A DNA stretch of 64,000 nt from assembly GCA_003024785.1 (NCBI GenBank), contig PUQB01000113.1, positions 77,001 through 141,000 on the forward strand. Reading direction: 5' to 3'. This DNA comes from Selaginella tamariscina (lineage: Eukaryota; Streptophyta; Lycopodiopsida; Selaginellales; Selaginellaceae). The notes beneath the pieces are model-generated. The model saw only the letters and a program-made list of their open reading frames with translations, was not told where the DNA came from and searched no databases. The stretch's first letter is position 1, and each line of letters opens with the position of its first letter. The translations under genes and the position numbers were made by a program. Below, piece after piece: positions 25,075-36,808 of the stretch.

Positions 25075-26938
25075 TCACATAACCTAAAACCAGCTGGATC
25101 AATCAGATAAGGACACGTTTCGAAGAATATTTCTAGGTCAATGCTGGTCAATATCAGTCAAATCCAAATCAATTACTGCTAATTAAGATGACAACTTTAT
25201 GTAAAAACCAATAAAAAAATAAAGATTTACCATAAACCATCTCAATGATTATAATGAACTTATTTATGTTAAGCCATTAAAGTTCATCATGAGTATATGA
25301 ATATTTCATTTTAATAAATATCTTAGTTCACTATTAATAATAAATCCAAGTTATTTTAATTTAAAACTCAATAATGATCCAAATTATATACAAAGCACAC
25401 AAAGAAACCTTAACTAATGTGTTTTATACAAATATAATATGTATGGTTGATAAAAGGTGTGAAACTATAAGACATTTTAATATTGTAATTAAGTGTTGTA
25501 TTAAACTTGATAGATACAATATATAATATTTTTACAAATTCGATTAAAGAGAAAGAATTTGATTATCTAGTAAAAATTAAATTAAAATATTGTAAATCTT
25601 ATTTTTATAAATTATTAATTATAATAAGTTTTATTGACATATTCAATTAAACGATGAGATATAGATCACTCTAATAAGTTTAAATTATATTCACCATTTC
25701 AATATTATCATTTTATTTTTACTTTGTAGTATTATTAGTTATTTATTTTAAACTACTTTTACAAATTTTAATCATATTCATTATTATAATATTATTTATG
25801 TTACTTTAATAGGTTTGAATTTTTTTTTTTTTCTTTTCGACCATTGAATTGGATTAAAGATTATTAATTTAATGAAAAAAATTCATATACAATTTTATAA
25901 CTTGCTTTATTTTAATATTTTCTTTTAAAGTTATTTTGACATATTTAAATCATACTTATTATTACAATATTGTTATAAATCTCTTCGTTGTAATGTCACT
26001 TACTTTTATAATATTATATTTATTATTATGATATTCTCACCTCATTCTTTACGTTCACTTATGATATTATTATCTTCTTTCTTAATTTATTATATAATAT
26101 ATTACTTTACTATTCAAGTCACTTTATAATATTATCACTTAATTCGTTAAGTTACTTCGTATTATTATTACTTTATTTCTCAAATTACTTAAAGTAAATA
26201 TATATAAACTTTATTATACATTTTGTATCTTTATTGTTTATTTTTTTATACAAGTGAATTTAATGTGATTAAGGATTTACAATATTAATGTCTTTTTTAT
26301 TAAACATTCCAAATAAATTCTAGTTATTATATAATGTATTATTATAAAAATTGATATGACACTTTTTGAAGAACAAAGCCATGATAAAAAATTAAATATA
26401 TTTAAAAATAAGAATGGTGATTGCATTTTAAATTAATAATAAAAAATTTAAATTATATAGAGTGAATTAAATAAAAATTGCAACAAAAAAATTCTATATA
26501 AAGAAAAATTATCCAAAAGTCTTACATAAGATAAATAATAATATTTCGTGTAAAATGATTAAGTCTTTAACATTTATGATTAAATCAATAATTAAATACG
26601 ATCATTCAATTCAAAATTAACATTAAATAATTACACTTATTAATTTGAGACAAACCATTATTTAATTCCTTATATATAAAAACTTGTATATAAATTAAAA
26701 AATGTGCATTAGGTTGAACATATTAAAATATTGAAGATGTGCTAGGATAAAATGATTTGTATAATTTATAAAAAAAATAAAAAATGAATTACATGTTTTC
26801 AAATTTTTAGATTATGTAAATGGAACTGCATAGAAACAGAACATCTACATACGCAGTTTTACAAGTTATACAGTTATCATATATATAAAGGTATTTGTAT
26901 ATATTCTCTCTCACTATATATTATATATATATTGTATA
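25075..26938. other. AT-rich gene-free stretch
   Basis: Very AT-rich sequence separates the Misato promoter from the duplicated Misato fragment. I see no genes, tRNA or clear tandem repeats. Confidence 0.6.
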
Positions 26939-26939
26939 T

Positions 26940-27250
26940 TAAGTAAATATGTGGGGAACGTCGTCAATACAATGTGACTTCACACTGCACCAACAAGACA
27001 GGCCCGTGATTTGATGTATGCCCATCACACAAATACGTGTGCCGCGTTTGAAACCTTTCTCGCGGAATACCACGTAAGCTGTCGAGGTCACCGCTCGGCC
27101 TAGGGCATTCCGTATGCACGCGTGTGCGTACGTGTGTGTGTGTGAGAGAGAGAGACCTGGAAATTCCAAAACCGAGCGCCGATGTATAGCCGCCGAGCTG
27201 CAGCCATGAAACCCTGGTTCCGGTTATAGGGTTAGGGTTTTTTTAAATTA
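26940..27250 (-). pseudogene. duplicated Misato exon 1 with promoter, joined to the dispersed module (copy 2)
   Basis: On the minus strand, telobox-type CCCTAACCCTATAACC (27218-27236) is followed by ATG at 27213 and a short exon reading ARRLYIGARFWNFQ. It ends at TTCCAG/GTCTCTCTC (27157). This matches the end of the true Misato exon 1 (GGYANYIGAHFWNFQ) and its intron start, but the N-terminal MKEIVTVQ and a few codons are gone. After a CT/CA repeat comes the second copy of the 170-bp module (27115-26951). No further Misato exon follows. It is a partial gene duplication that may still be transcribed. Confidence 0.65.
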
Positions 27251-27415
27251 TTTCAAAATGTTTCATTATCTTTATAAATTAGATTTTTATTATTCGATAT
27301 CTTTGTAAGTTACACTTTATAATATATATATCAATAATAATAATCTTTAAACACATGTAATAATTAAACAAACACAGGTAAGTCACAACTTGGAAGACAT
27401 TAATAAATCATTATT

Positions 27416-27487
27416 TCCGTTGCCGGGAATTGAACCCGGGTCGCTCGGGTGAGAGCCGAGTATCCTAACCGACTAGACTACAACGGA
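27416..27487 (-). tRNA. trnE-CUC: tRNA-Glu (CTC)
   Basis: The 72-nt minus-strand sequence folds as a tRNA. The acceptor arms TCCGTTG and CAACGGA are fully complementary, the anticodon arm CTCGGCTCTCACCCGAG gives a CTCTCAC loop with anticodon CTC, and the T arm is CCCGGGTTCAATTCCCGG. There is no intron and no encoded CCA. Sequence and anticodon fit plant nuclear tRNA-Glu. Confidence 0.96.
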
Positions 27488-27842
27488 TGATGGTGCTGAC
27501 CTGGCAAAAACCAGTATAGCATTATGGTATATCTATGACACCAGTATCCTATACAGTATATAAATACACAAGAATATATACAGCTACTTGTTTTGCAAAC
27601 TATAATCTAGTTTATATTAAGTTTGGTACTGTAATCTCTTGTTAGACACTGTACATGTGTGTATGCTTGTCTCTTAAGAGCTTTTCTACACGTGTTTTTG
27701 TGTGTGTGCATGTGTGTGACCACACAGAACGTGTTCATATCGATACAGCAGCTGTTCTAGCAAAGCTACTTAGTGACACCCATATGACGATTTTGATCTG
27801 TGATCTGTATATGTAGAGAAAGATGTGTAATACACCTTGTTT

Positions 27843-27881
<39 letters not shown>

Positions 27882-27953
27882 CATGCAAACAAACATACGG
27901 TTGATTTATTCATTAGAGTAGGAACTTATTAAGCAGCCAAACACATGTGAAGC

Positions 27954-28274
27954 TCAGCAGCTGAGACTCATCTGGACGTGGCACGCCGCAGGAATGGATT
28001 TGGCTCTCGCCATGTCAACATTGGGGTACTGAGCAGCAATTCCCTTGAGACAACCACATGCCTGCTGAGCCTGTTTGGCAGCAGCTATCTTCTTCACAGC
28101 CGTGCAGCAAGCCGAGGCCGGCGCCGGCGGCGGACTGTTCCTCATCACATTCGGCATGCACGGCCTGAGCGAGTTGAAAACTGAACCGCAGCTATCGCCC
28201 GCCACATAGTGAGATTCGTAACACAGCAGGACTGCAGTCACCACCAGCGTAACCAGGAGCACCTTGATTGCCAT
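27954..28274 (-). CDS. secreted lipid-transfer protein (8-cysteine motif)
   Basis: A single intact exon encodes 106 residues. The N-terminal MAIKVLLVTLVVTAVLLC is a signal peptide with cleavage likely near YVAG/DS, so the mature protein is small, basic and apoplastic. The eight cysteines follow C-X9-C-X16-CC-X15-CXC-X22-C-X7-C, the nsLTP/2S-albumin superfamily pattern that forms four disulphides around a lipid cavity. The tail of helix 4 (SIPAACHVQM) is typical. The frame stays open upstream to 28403, but the signal peptide and the TATA position favour the ATG at 28274. The CXC-centre Gly and the X15 spacing do not fit the type 1 or type 2 classes I know, so no subclass is given. It is the only gene here without an indel. 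Confidence 0.92.
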   Translation of the reverse strand: MAIKVLLVTLVVTAVLLCYESHYVAGDSCGSVFNSLRPCMPNVMRNSPPPAPASACCTAVKKIAAAKQAQQACGCLKGIAAQYPNVDMARAKSIPAACHVQMSLSC

Positions 28275-28334
28275 TCTTAGAAGTAAACCGCTAACAGAAG
28301 AAATGTTGTGTGAGGAGATGTAAAATGTAGGCGG

Positions 28335-28343
28335 CCTTTTATA
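28335..28343 (-). promoter_or_regulatory. TATA box of the lipid-transfer protein gene
   Basis: On the minus strand TATAAAAGG lies 61 bp upstream of the ATG, so transcription probably begins near 28307 with a leader of about 30-35 nt. It is the only textbook TATA box among the host genes here; the other promoters show telobox motifs instead. Confidence 0.7.
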
Positions 28344-28403
28344 CGAAAGGAGGGAATATGCGTTTTCCTTGAGTCTTGCCTGTGAATCGGCTGTCCGAAT
28401 CAA

Positions 28404-29689
28404 GGTTGGTACATGGATATCTTAGACTTGTTCAAACGGAGCTTTGTGTGTTTGTGTGTGTGTGTGACTATGGTGCAAGTATGCGTGGAATATATCTGTT
28501 CATATTAAGATCTGACGGTTTTAATTACAACTCTTATAATAAGTGTATGTTTGGACGTGTGTGGTATGCATGGGTAGATGCACACGTATAATTCTATACA
28601 TTTTCGTTAGTTTCGTTATTAAACTTTTTAATATGGGTGTATATAGGTTATGAACATTTCTATCCATATAACATGTGTTTTATTACAAATAAGCTTAGAT
28701 GTATAGTCCAAAGTTTTAGAAAGTTTTTAATTTAAATATATATGCCTCTGAAATTTTAATTTAAAATTTTGTGGTATCAATATGGTTTTGAATATCAGCC
28801 GTGCGATTTGCAGTTGCGTTTAGGGCAAAAGACCAAGAAGAATGGGTGGTTTACGAGTGGGTTTTAGTTGGTGCAGGACAAAAAGATAAAACAAAAATCT
28901 ATAATTTATTACATAATCTACAAGCTACTGCTGTATTGAAGTAGTTGATGGTGATTATTCAAGAACCTCCATTATAATAATGGCTATGGTAAAAACCTCG
29001 GTTTGACCACGAGATACATGATCAAAACCACCACAATGAGATAGTAACATTGAAAACTTAGTGAATCTAACTAAAATACGGTGAAAGAAATTTTAATTAA
29101 GAATTAGATAAGAAAATAGAAAATAAGAATAGTTTGTATCAAGAGCTGTTGTATATAATGAAATTAGTTAGAAGATTTATGTTTAAGACCACCATACATT
29201 TAAACTTACCGTAAAACATTTGGCATGGAAAAGAGAGGTCACTTGTACTAATGCAACAATATCAAGTATAATCTTTAAAGGAACACAAGATTCAATAATA
29301 GTCTATCTGGTGCCAAAACGATCCAGTATAAGCTAATTTTATAATTGTATGCATACATTCCTACACACGCACACATATTTGTCCTTGAGTGTATGTATGT
29401 ACAAGGTTGCTACGTGAGGATCTTAATGGAGCAACCCCTGTTGGGTGGTTGCATATTGTTCTTAACCTAAGGTACAATAACACTTGTATGTTAGTTATTT
29501 TACACAAAAAAATTAAGTGTTTGAAAGTGATGTTCAAATGCAAGTTATAAATAATTTGATTCCATATATATAGATTATGTGTATTTCAGTAAGTAGCAAC
29601 ATAAATAATATGACATAATTTTTTATGTTTGATTTGTTAATTTTACCTATGTAAATGAGGATTGCAACTAACTTTTTAATAAGAGGTTT
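28404..29689. other. gene-free stretch
   Basis: Moderately AT-rich sequence with no coding exons that I can support. The short block 28797-28870 is GC-richer, but no protein reading is convincing. Confidence 0.5.
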
Positions 29690-29971
29690 AAATAAAAACC
29701 AAGAGTTATTACTAAATATAATTTGTCACATTATTGAGTTAGACATGTTAAACTTTATTTTTTAATATTGTTTTGTTTTATATAATTGATGTATCAAACT
29801 TTGTACTTTTGAGTTAACAATGATGAAAAACTTTACTTTATGCATTTTATTTTTGTTCAATTCTTTATGTTATAACTCAATTATGAAGTATTTAATAAAG
29901 AATTTTTAATTATTATAAATTTATTTAAGAAATGGAGTCACTTTTTGAGGACTCATTATATTAAGTTGTAG
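29690..29971. repeat. dispersed AT-rich repeat, copy 2
   Basis: This is the partner of 18150-18419 in the same orientation. It ends at GTTTATAACA, directly beside the decayed minus-strand gypsy, so it may be that element's 3' LTR. No clear polypurine tract is visible at the junction, which leaves the LTR reading open. Confidence 0.45.
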
Positions 29972-31910
29972 TTTATAACAAAACTATTTGTAAAGAGGTT
30001 GGTTCTCCATTTGTCACCACTTCCACCTTCTTAGTATGTTCCTCATCTATCTCATCATGGTATTCATTTCCTTGGTCCTAGAATGTTCTTCTTCATTCAT
30101 CAATGATCCAACTCCTTCACTATTCTCCTAACTTCCCCCTCTGTCGGCTCCCCCTTTTTGTCATACTCCTTATGCTTCATATCTTAAATAGCATTTACAT
30201 TACTTTCCTCTAGAGTACCCTATTCTCTAAAACTCTCCAAATAATTCACAATTTTAAGAGTTATCTCACCTATATGTTTCGGAACTTGAGTGTACCTCTT
30301 ACATTGAGTCTCTTCTTGACCCATCTTGAGAGGTGTCTATTGCCCTTTCTTTTCACCACAATCTACAAATCATCCCTCCTCCTTTGCAAAAACTTACCTC
30401 CATTGGCCTTTTTACTTTCAACCCTACCATCATCTTCAGCTTCTCTATGGTCTCCTCCATTGACATTTCCTCCACATTTGCCTTAACATGGTTAATCAAT
30501 AATTAAACCCAAGTATGAGCAACCATGACATATGATTGCCATGTTCCTTCTCTTGCATCACAAATACATGCTTCAAGAATTTATCAAACATATACCTTGC
30601 CACATTAATTGGCTCTTTCTTCACCAAGCCATCATATATCGTCATAACAAAGGAAGATTCTATTGTGAAAGAAGTCTTAAAATCGAGAATAAAATTCACT
30701 ACTCACTCTACATCACCATGTAGATCTTTTACCTTTAACCATGTTTTACTATTGCAGGTTTTCCCAGTTAGAGGTACCATGCACCACTTTCTTCTTTATC
30801 TGTATCTCCTCCTCTCCTGAAGGTAAAGAAAACACCTCCAACATTACCTTCCTCATAATAAGCATCCTTTTATGATCTACATGGGCAATAATGACTTGCT
30901 CCGGTGTCTCCACCTTCTCTACCATTATTATAAAATTGTAGCACTCTTGCTCATTCACCTCTGTATCTTGAAGAATATGAGCATATTCGACAATACCCAT
31001 CTTTGCCAAGATGGCCTCCAGCTTAAGAGTATAATCCCATTCCCCTTGTATGAATTGGATCTCACCTTCCTATTTATTGCTTTTAAATTTGAGAAATTTC
31101 TACATGGCCTTGGGTATGCAACCCTCTTTTAAACAATCTTCTTAGTTACTTTCTTCTCACAAATTACCTTAGAACTAGAGATCGAGTCTTAGAGTTCTAT
31201 GCACAAAAAATAATATTCTCCTCATTTGTATAAAATATTGTTAATTTCAACTTCTACTTGCTCATAATATCTCTTTAACATGTTAACATTAATCCATCCT
31301 TCCAACTCTTCTCCATGCAACATATTCAACTTCACCATTCCTCCTTTCTTAACCTCCACCACCTTAAATGGTCATGACCATTTACTCTCCAACTTATGGC
31401 CGGCTTCCTTCACTTTTCCTTGTTACCATAGAACTAAGTCTCCTAGTTTCACCTCTTTTTCATGCCTCTTCCTATCACACCACACTTTTCTTCTTTTTGA
31501 ATAACTTGTATCGTCCATAAAGCATGTAGTCTCACTACATCTAACTTTTTTAACTCATTAAGACGTCATTTTATTGATTCATCTTCTCCCAAATTGTATT
31601 GTAAAGCAATCCTCAAGGATGGTACCACATACTCCACTAGAGTAATTCCATAAGCGAGTTTAAAAGGTGTCATTCCCATAGTGACCTTATAATCTGTCCT
31701 ATATGCCATAATACCTTGAGTCTTTGGTCCCAATCTTTTTGACTTACTACCTTCTTAAGAATATTCTTAAGCACTTCATTTGTGGCCTTTGCTTGACCAT
31801 TTTCTTGAGGATATAGAGTGTGGACCTCTTATAACAAACTCATCCATGAGTGCATGAATTATTTCATTTACAAAATACGTCCCCTGGTCACTCACTATTT
31901 CCTTGGGTAT
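29972..31910 (-). mobile_element. decayed Ty3/gypsy fragment: integrase and downstream region
   Basis: Read on minus from 31910, the integrase core shows IPKEIVSDQGTYFVNEIIHAL, then AYRTDYKVTMGMTPFKLAYG, and a C-terminal part with HEKEVKLGDLVLW and ELEGWINVNMLKRYYE (to about 31205). Stops and frame changes are frequent. The next 1.2 kb toward lower coordinates still reads as degenerate coding sequence (AKMGIVEYAHILQDTEVNEQ, 31009-30750) without a family I recognise. The element is cut at 31910 by the LTR of element A1; the rest of its pol is not found on the far side of the pile at 49493. Confidence 0.75.
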
Positions 31911-32317
31911 TGTCACAACCCAATACAGAATACAGGATATGACCTATAGGATACAAGATATAGGATATGGGATATAGATATGCTTATAGATATACCTATA
32001 TGATATACCAACAATACCAATAGGATATGCCTACAAGATATGCTTACAAGATATACCTACAGGAAAAGGGACATTATTTTTAGCTCATGCCTAGATTAGC
32101 TTTTAGAGTATTATTTTTAGCTTATGCCTAGATTAACTCTTGGAGTTGTGAATATAAAAGCTTCGACTTAATTGTTGTACAATCAGTTACTATCAACATC
32201 AGTCATTTTACAATCATTCTTGTTCTGTTCCTTGTTCTTGTCTTGTTTCTTGCTCTTGCCTTACTTTTAAAGTCAAACCTCCTTGTTCTTATCATGCTCT
32301 TGGGTCCTGATTTGACA
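31911..32317 (+). repeat. 5' LTR of element A1 (self-priming chromodomain gypsy family)
   Basis: The LTR runs TGTCACAACCC...TTTGACA (407 bp). U3 holds degenerate 13-bp GGATAT-CCTAC repeats. A TATA box (ATATAAAA, 32152) lies about 31 bp before CAGTTACTATCAA (32184-32196), the predicted RNA start. U5 is CT-rich (TTGTTCTTGTCTTG). Confidence 0.85.
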
Positions 32318-32332
32318 GTTTGATAGTAACTG
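32318..32332 (+). promoter_or_regulatory. self-complementary primer-binding site of A1
   Basis: Directly after the LTR, TTGATAGTAACTG (32320-32332) is the exact reverse complement of CAGTTACTATCAA (32184-32196) at the predicted 5' end of the element RNA. The same pairing is seen in A2 (37296-37307 with 37070-37082). It does not resemble the usual tRNA-Met site TGGTATCAGAGC. Tf1/sushi-type elements are known to prime reverse transcription from their own folded 5' end. Confidence 0.75.
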
Positions 32333-32399
32333 CTTTCATAGCTCTCTGATTTCCAATTACTTTTTTTTCTAGGTTCTTCTCCCTTGTTTTCCTCCTTTT

Positions 32400-35300
32400 T
32401 TTTTTTTCACAAATCATCAATTTCAACGCAAGCATCAAATGTTGCTTTATGAGCTGGCCACTTTGTGCTAAGTGGTCACAGATCTGCAAGGTTCCACCAA
32501 CGCGGCGTATGTAGCTGCTGAGGCATCCTCCAAGGCTGCTGCGCAGGCTCTCTTTCAAGCATTCATGGTTTCCTCTTCATCGAACTCTTCTTCAGAGCCA
32601 AAGATTAGCATGCCGGAGAAGTTTGGTGACAATCGCACTAATTTTCAGGGTTTCCTAAATCAGATTAGGCTTTTAATCCGCATGCAACCACGCCGCTACT
32701 TGATTGATACACAAAAGGTTGGCCTTTTGGCATCCTTACTAGTTGGATCTCCATGGGTTTGAGTTGCTCGTTTGCTGGAGTGCGATGACCCATTGATGGA
32801 AGACTTTGAAGGATTTGTAGCTGCCTTTGAAGCCTACTTTGAAGATCCCGATAAGTACAGTTCCACATGCATAAAGTTAAGGAAGCTCGCATAAGGATCT
32901 CAACTAGTTTCCGTTTATGCATCCGAATTTCAGTAACTTTGCACGAACATTCCATGGGATGAGACTGCATTGATCGAACATTTCCGTTTGGGTTGAGGGA
33001 TGAAGTGAAGGACCTTCTCCTTACTTATCGGATGCCCAAACCTTAGCAGAGATCATGCAACATGACAACCGTTTGTTTAAACATCATCAGGAAAATTCCC
33101 GTCAGTAGTTCTTATAAGCCAATTCTATAGCTGTAGCACATGTTCCTACGACATCTTCTGAAGTAGTTCCTATAGAGGTCAACAAATACAAGCATTGCCC
33201 ACTTTCAGCTGCTGAGAAGCAACGTTGTGGTGAGAACTTATGCTTGTATTGTGGTGAAGTAGGACACAAGGTGGTAGAATCTCCTGTTAAAGCCAGGAAG
33301 TTCAAAACGTGTGAAGTTGAAGCTAAAGCTCAGTAAAAAAACTTCAATGTCCATTTCGTTTAGGAGCCGCAAAGTTGGATGTAGGTGCATGCTCCATTGG
33401 TGCTGCTCACGCCATTCCATCACTCAAGTTTTCTGTACACATTCACTTCAATGATCAAGAGCTCAAGAAGTCTACCCTGTTAAACTGGTGCAAATGCATG
33501 CTTCATGGATGACACTTTTGCAACTCAGCATGGCATTTCAATGGTAAAGTTGAAGTGTGTAGTTCCTGTAGAGGTTGTAAATGGTCGTCTGATTGTTACC
33601 CATGCTATCACACCTCTCTCTTGCACCCATGGCGCATTTAATTATTCGATTTTTTTTAACTTAATCAAGACTCGGATGACTCTCATTGTTTTGAGCATGC
33701 CATGGTTTTTTGTTGCAAATCCTCAGATTGATTGGAGGTCTAGGATGCTCACATTTTCCTCTCCAGCAGCCAGGATTAATCTTGTACCTTCCCGCGTGCA
33801 AGATATGACCTTAGTGTCTGAGGCAATATAAGCTATAGGATTGATTGTGCATATTCCTGTATCAGTATTGAAGGTCCATCCTCAACAGGATCAACCTCCT
33901 GTCAGTTCATCAGCATATTCGCAGGCTCTCCTCACTCTTGTGCATTCACGGACTTCTGTACAGGATTCTTCCAATCTTGTACACTCATTAACATCAGCAA
34001 AGGTTTTCCCTAATCTTGCCTCTTTTCATTACTTTGTTTCTGTTCCATCCCCTAAGATCCTTCCTCTTTTTCATTCACAGCTCCCTCCTTCTTCTCTTTG
34101 CGTTCTTACCATTATTATGCATGAACTTGCCACTGATCCTGCTCCTTTTCATCTTTTTGTTTTTCAAGTAACTCCTACGTCCTCTTTTACCTCTTATGTA
34201 TCTGACTCTCCTGTTTTTTAATCTCCTTTTCCTTCTCGTACTTCTTCCCTGCCATCCAAGTATCACTCCTTTTAGAACGTTTTTGATAAGCACAAGGCTG
34301 TAGTTCTTCCTATTCATAAGTCCTATGACTGTCCTATCAATCTTGCGGAAAGGAAGACTCCACCATTTGGACCGATTTATGCATTGTCACCTATAGAATT
34401 GAAGGTTCTTTGCTAGTACATCGATGACAACTTAGCATTCGGCTTCATTCGTCACTCAAAGTCCCCTGCAGAAGCACCTATCTTCTTTGTTAAGAAGAAA
34501 GATGGGAGTTTGTGTTCGGTTGTAGATTACATGGGTTTGAATCAAGTCACCATCCGAAACTAGTACTCGTTGCTATTGATCTTGGAACTTCTCGATTGAC
34601 TACGAGGAGTAAAAAAGTGTTCACGAAGATCGACTTATGAGGGTCTACAATCTTGTACGGATTCGTCCAGGCGATGAGTGGAAGACTACCTTTCATACAA
34701 GGTATGAACACTTCGAGTACATGGTGAGGCTTTTCGGACTAACAAATGCCCTAGCCGTGTTTCAACACATGGTGAATGACATCTTTCACGACTTCTTGGA
34801 TTAATTTGTGGTGATTTACCTCGATGACATCCTGATTTTCTCCAAGGACCAAGCGGCACATGACAAGCATGTACGACTAGTTCTACTGAAGCTTCGCGAG
34901 CATGGCTTGTATGCAAAGTTGGAGAAGTGTTTTTTCAACAGGGATATTGTGGAATTCTTGGGCTACATCATCTCTCCTGCTGGTGTCTCAATGAACATGC
35001 ACAAGGTGAAAAGACTATTGTGGAGTGGGAGAGGCCTAAGTCTGTACAAGACGTACAATGTTTCCTTGGCTTCGCAAATTTCTATAGGCAATTCATACAG
35101 GACTTCTCCAAGCACGTACTTCCATTCACAGAACTCACCAAGCGCATAGGGGATTTCTCTTGGTTCGACAAGGCGGAACATGCATTCACAACACTCAAGG
35201 ACACCTTCACAATAACTCCAATTTTAGTACATCCTAATCCTTCTCGTCCCTTCTTCGTTGAAGCAGATGCTTTGAACTTTGCAGTAGGTTCTATTCTATC

Positions 35301-36694
35301 ACAAGTTGGAAAAGACAAGTTACTCCATCCTGTAGCTTTTCACTCTCGTAAGTTCCTTTCGGCGAAGATCAATTATGAGATTTATGACAAGGAACTCAAG
35401 GCCATTGTGGACTCGTTTGAAGAGTGGCAGCACTTCTTAGAAGGTGCTGCACATTTTATACAAGTTCTTATAAATCACAAGAACCTAGAGTTTTTTCAAA
35501 CGGCTCAATTTCTCAGTCAGCGACAGGCTAGGTGGGCAGAATTCTTATCATATTTTGATTTTGTCATCATCTACAGGCCTGGTTTTCAGAATGGCAAAGC
35601 GGATGCATTGTTTAGGCGCTCTTACCTTGCACCGACCTTGGGCAATCCTGCCATATGACTGTCAAAAGCAAGTGTTGTTGGGTCCTGATCGATTTCGGCT
35701 TGCGGCACTACAGGTTCATCAAGCTTCAGCAAATTCAACACTTCTATAAGGCATCTGTTTGTAATTGGCTATAGATGACTTGATAAAGAATGTGTTCTCA
35801 CACATTAGTCCTAACATCGCAAGCTCCTTTTCCTCTAGTTCTCGTACAGACTACAAGTTATTTGCCATACAAGACGGACTCATGTATCGGGAAGGTCTCT
35901 TGTACATTCTATTGGTGTTTACAAGACTCGTGTAGTACATGATTGTCATGATACCTCGGCTACATGACTTTTTGGTGTGGCCAAGACAGTTGAGTTGGTG
36001 ACTCGCAACTATTGGTGGCTTGGGTTGCGAGGTTTTGTAAAAAAGTTTGTACAGAGTTGTGACACCTACAACAGGTCAAAGATGCCTCATCATGCGCCCT
36101 CTAGTCTTCTTCGTTCTTTTCATGTTCCCTTTGCTCCTTGGAGATCCATTTTTATGGATTTCCTCATAGATCTTCCTCTCCCTTGTGAATTTGATGCAGT
36201 TCTTGTGGTGGTTGACCGTTTCACCAAACATGCTCATTTCCTACCCTGTAACAACTATTAAGTTGATGATTCGCAAAGTGTTCCGACATCATGGTCTTCT
36301 GAAGAGCATTGTTTTTTATCAAAGCTCACAATTCATATTCAGATTTTGGCAAGAGCTTTTCCAAAGTTTACAAGTTAAAGCAGGTCTTTCTTTAGGATAT
36401 CATCCACAAACTGATAAACAATCAGAACGCATGATTCAGACCTTGGAGCAGTATCTTCGTTGCTTCATCAATTACCAATAGGACAACTGGTTAACCTTCT
36501 TCCTATGGCGGAGTTTGCTTACAACAACTCCATTCACGCATCTACAAGCCAGACACATTTCTTCACTCTTACAAGCTACCATCCACGTTTTGACTTTGCT
36601 GCTCATGCTTATTCTTCTTCTGCAGTACAAGATCGTCTCCAGCATCTTCATCAGGTACATGATGATCTCCGAGTTCATCTTCAACAGGCAAAAG
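32400..36694 (+). mobile_element. element A1 internal region: gag, protease, RT, RNase H, integrase (truncated, decayed)
   Basis: Gag is read at 32460-33340 (MPEKFGDNRTNFQGFLNQIR; zinc knuckle CLYCGEVGHKVVESPVKAR with its last Cys lost). The protease region is 33360-33835 and a Pro/Ser linker runs to 34260. RT shows [15 protein letters not shown] at 34801-34845, and RNase H shows FVEADALNFAVGSIL and [20 protein letters not shown] (35250-35445). Integrase runs from about 35970 with VVVDRFTKHAHFLPC (36203-36247). In-frame stops (e.g. TAA 34801) and missing bases are spread through it. The sequence stops in integrase at about 36690 and is joined to antiparallel protease sequence of element B; the chromodomain and 3' LTR are absent. 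Confidence 0.85.
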
Positions 36695-36808
36695 TGTCAT
36701 CCATAAAGCATGCATTTGCACCAGTGTCTAACAGGGCAAACTACTTGAGCTTTTGATTATTGAGGAGAATATGTACAGGAAACTTGAGTGATGGAATGGT
36801 ATGAGCAG
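36695..36808 (-). mobile_element. element B, distal protease fragment
   Basis: The minus strand reads the end of the gag-protease junction, with FALLDTGANACFMDDTF. Its left end is fused to A1 integrase. Its right end is cut by A2 insertion; the flanking AGCAG (36804-36808) recurs at 48064-48068 where element B continues. This is the only copy in the window that keeps the Asp of the DTG protease motif. Confidence 0.8.
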
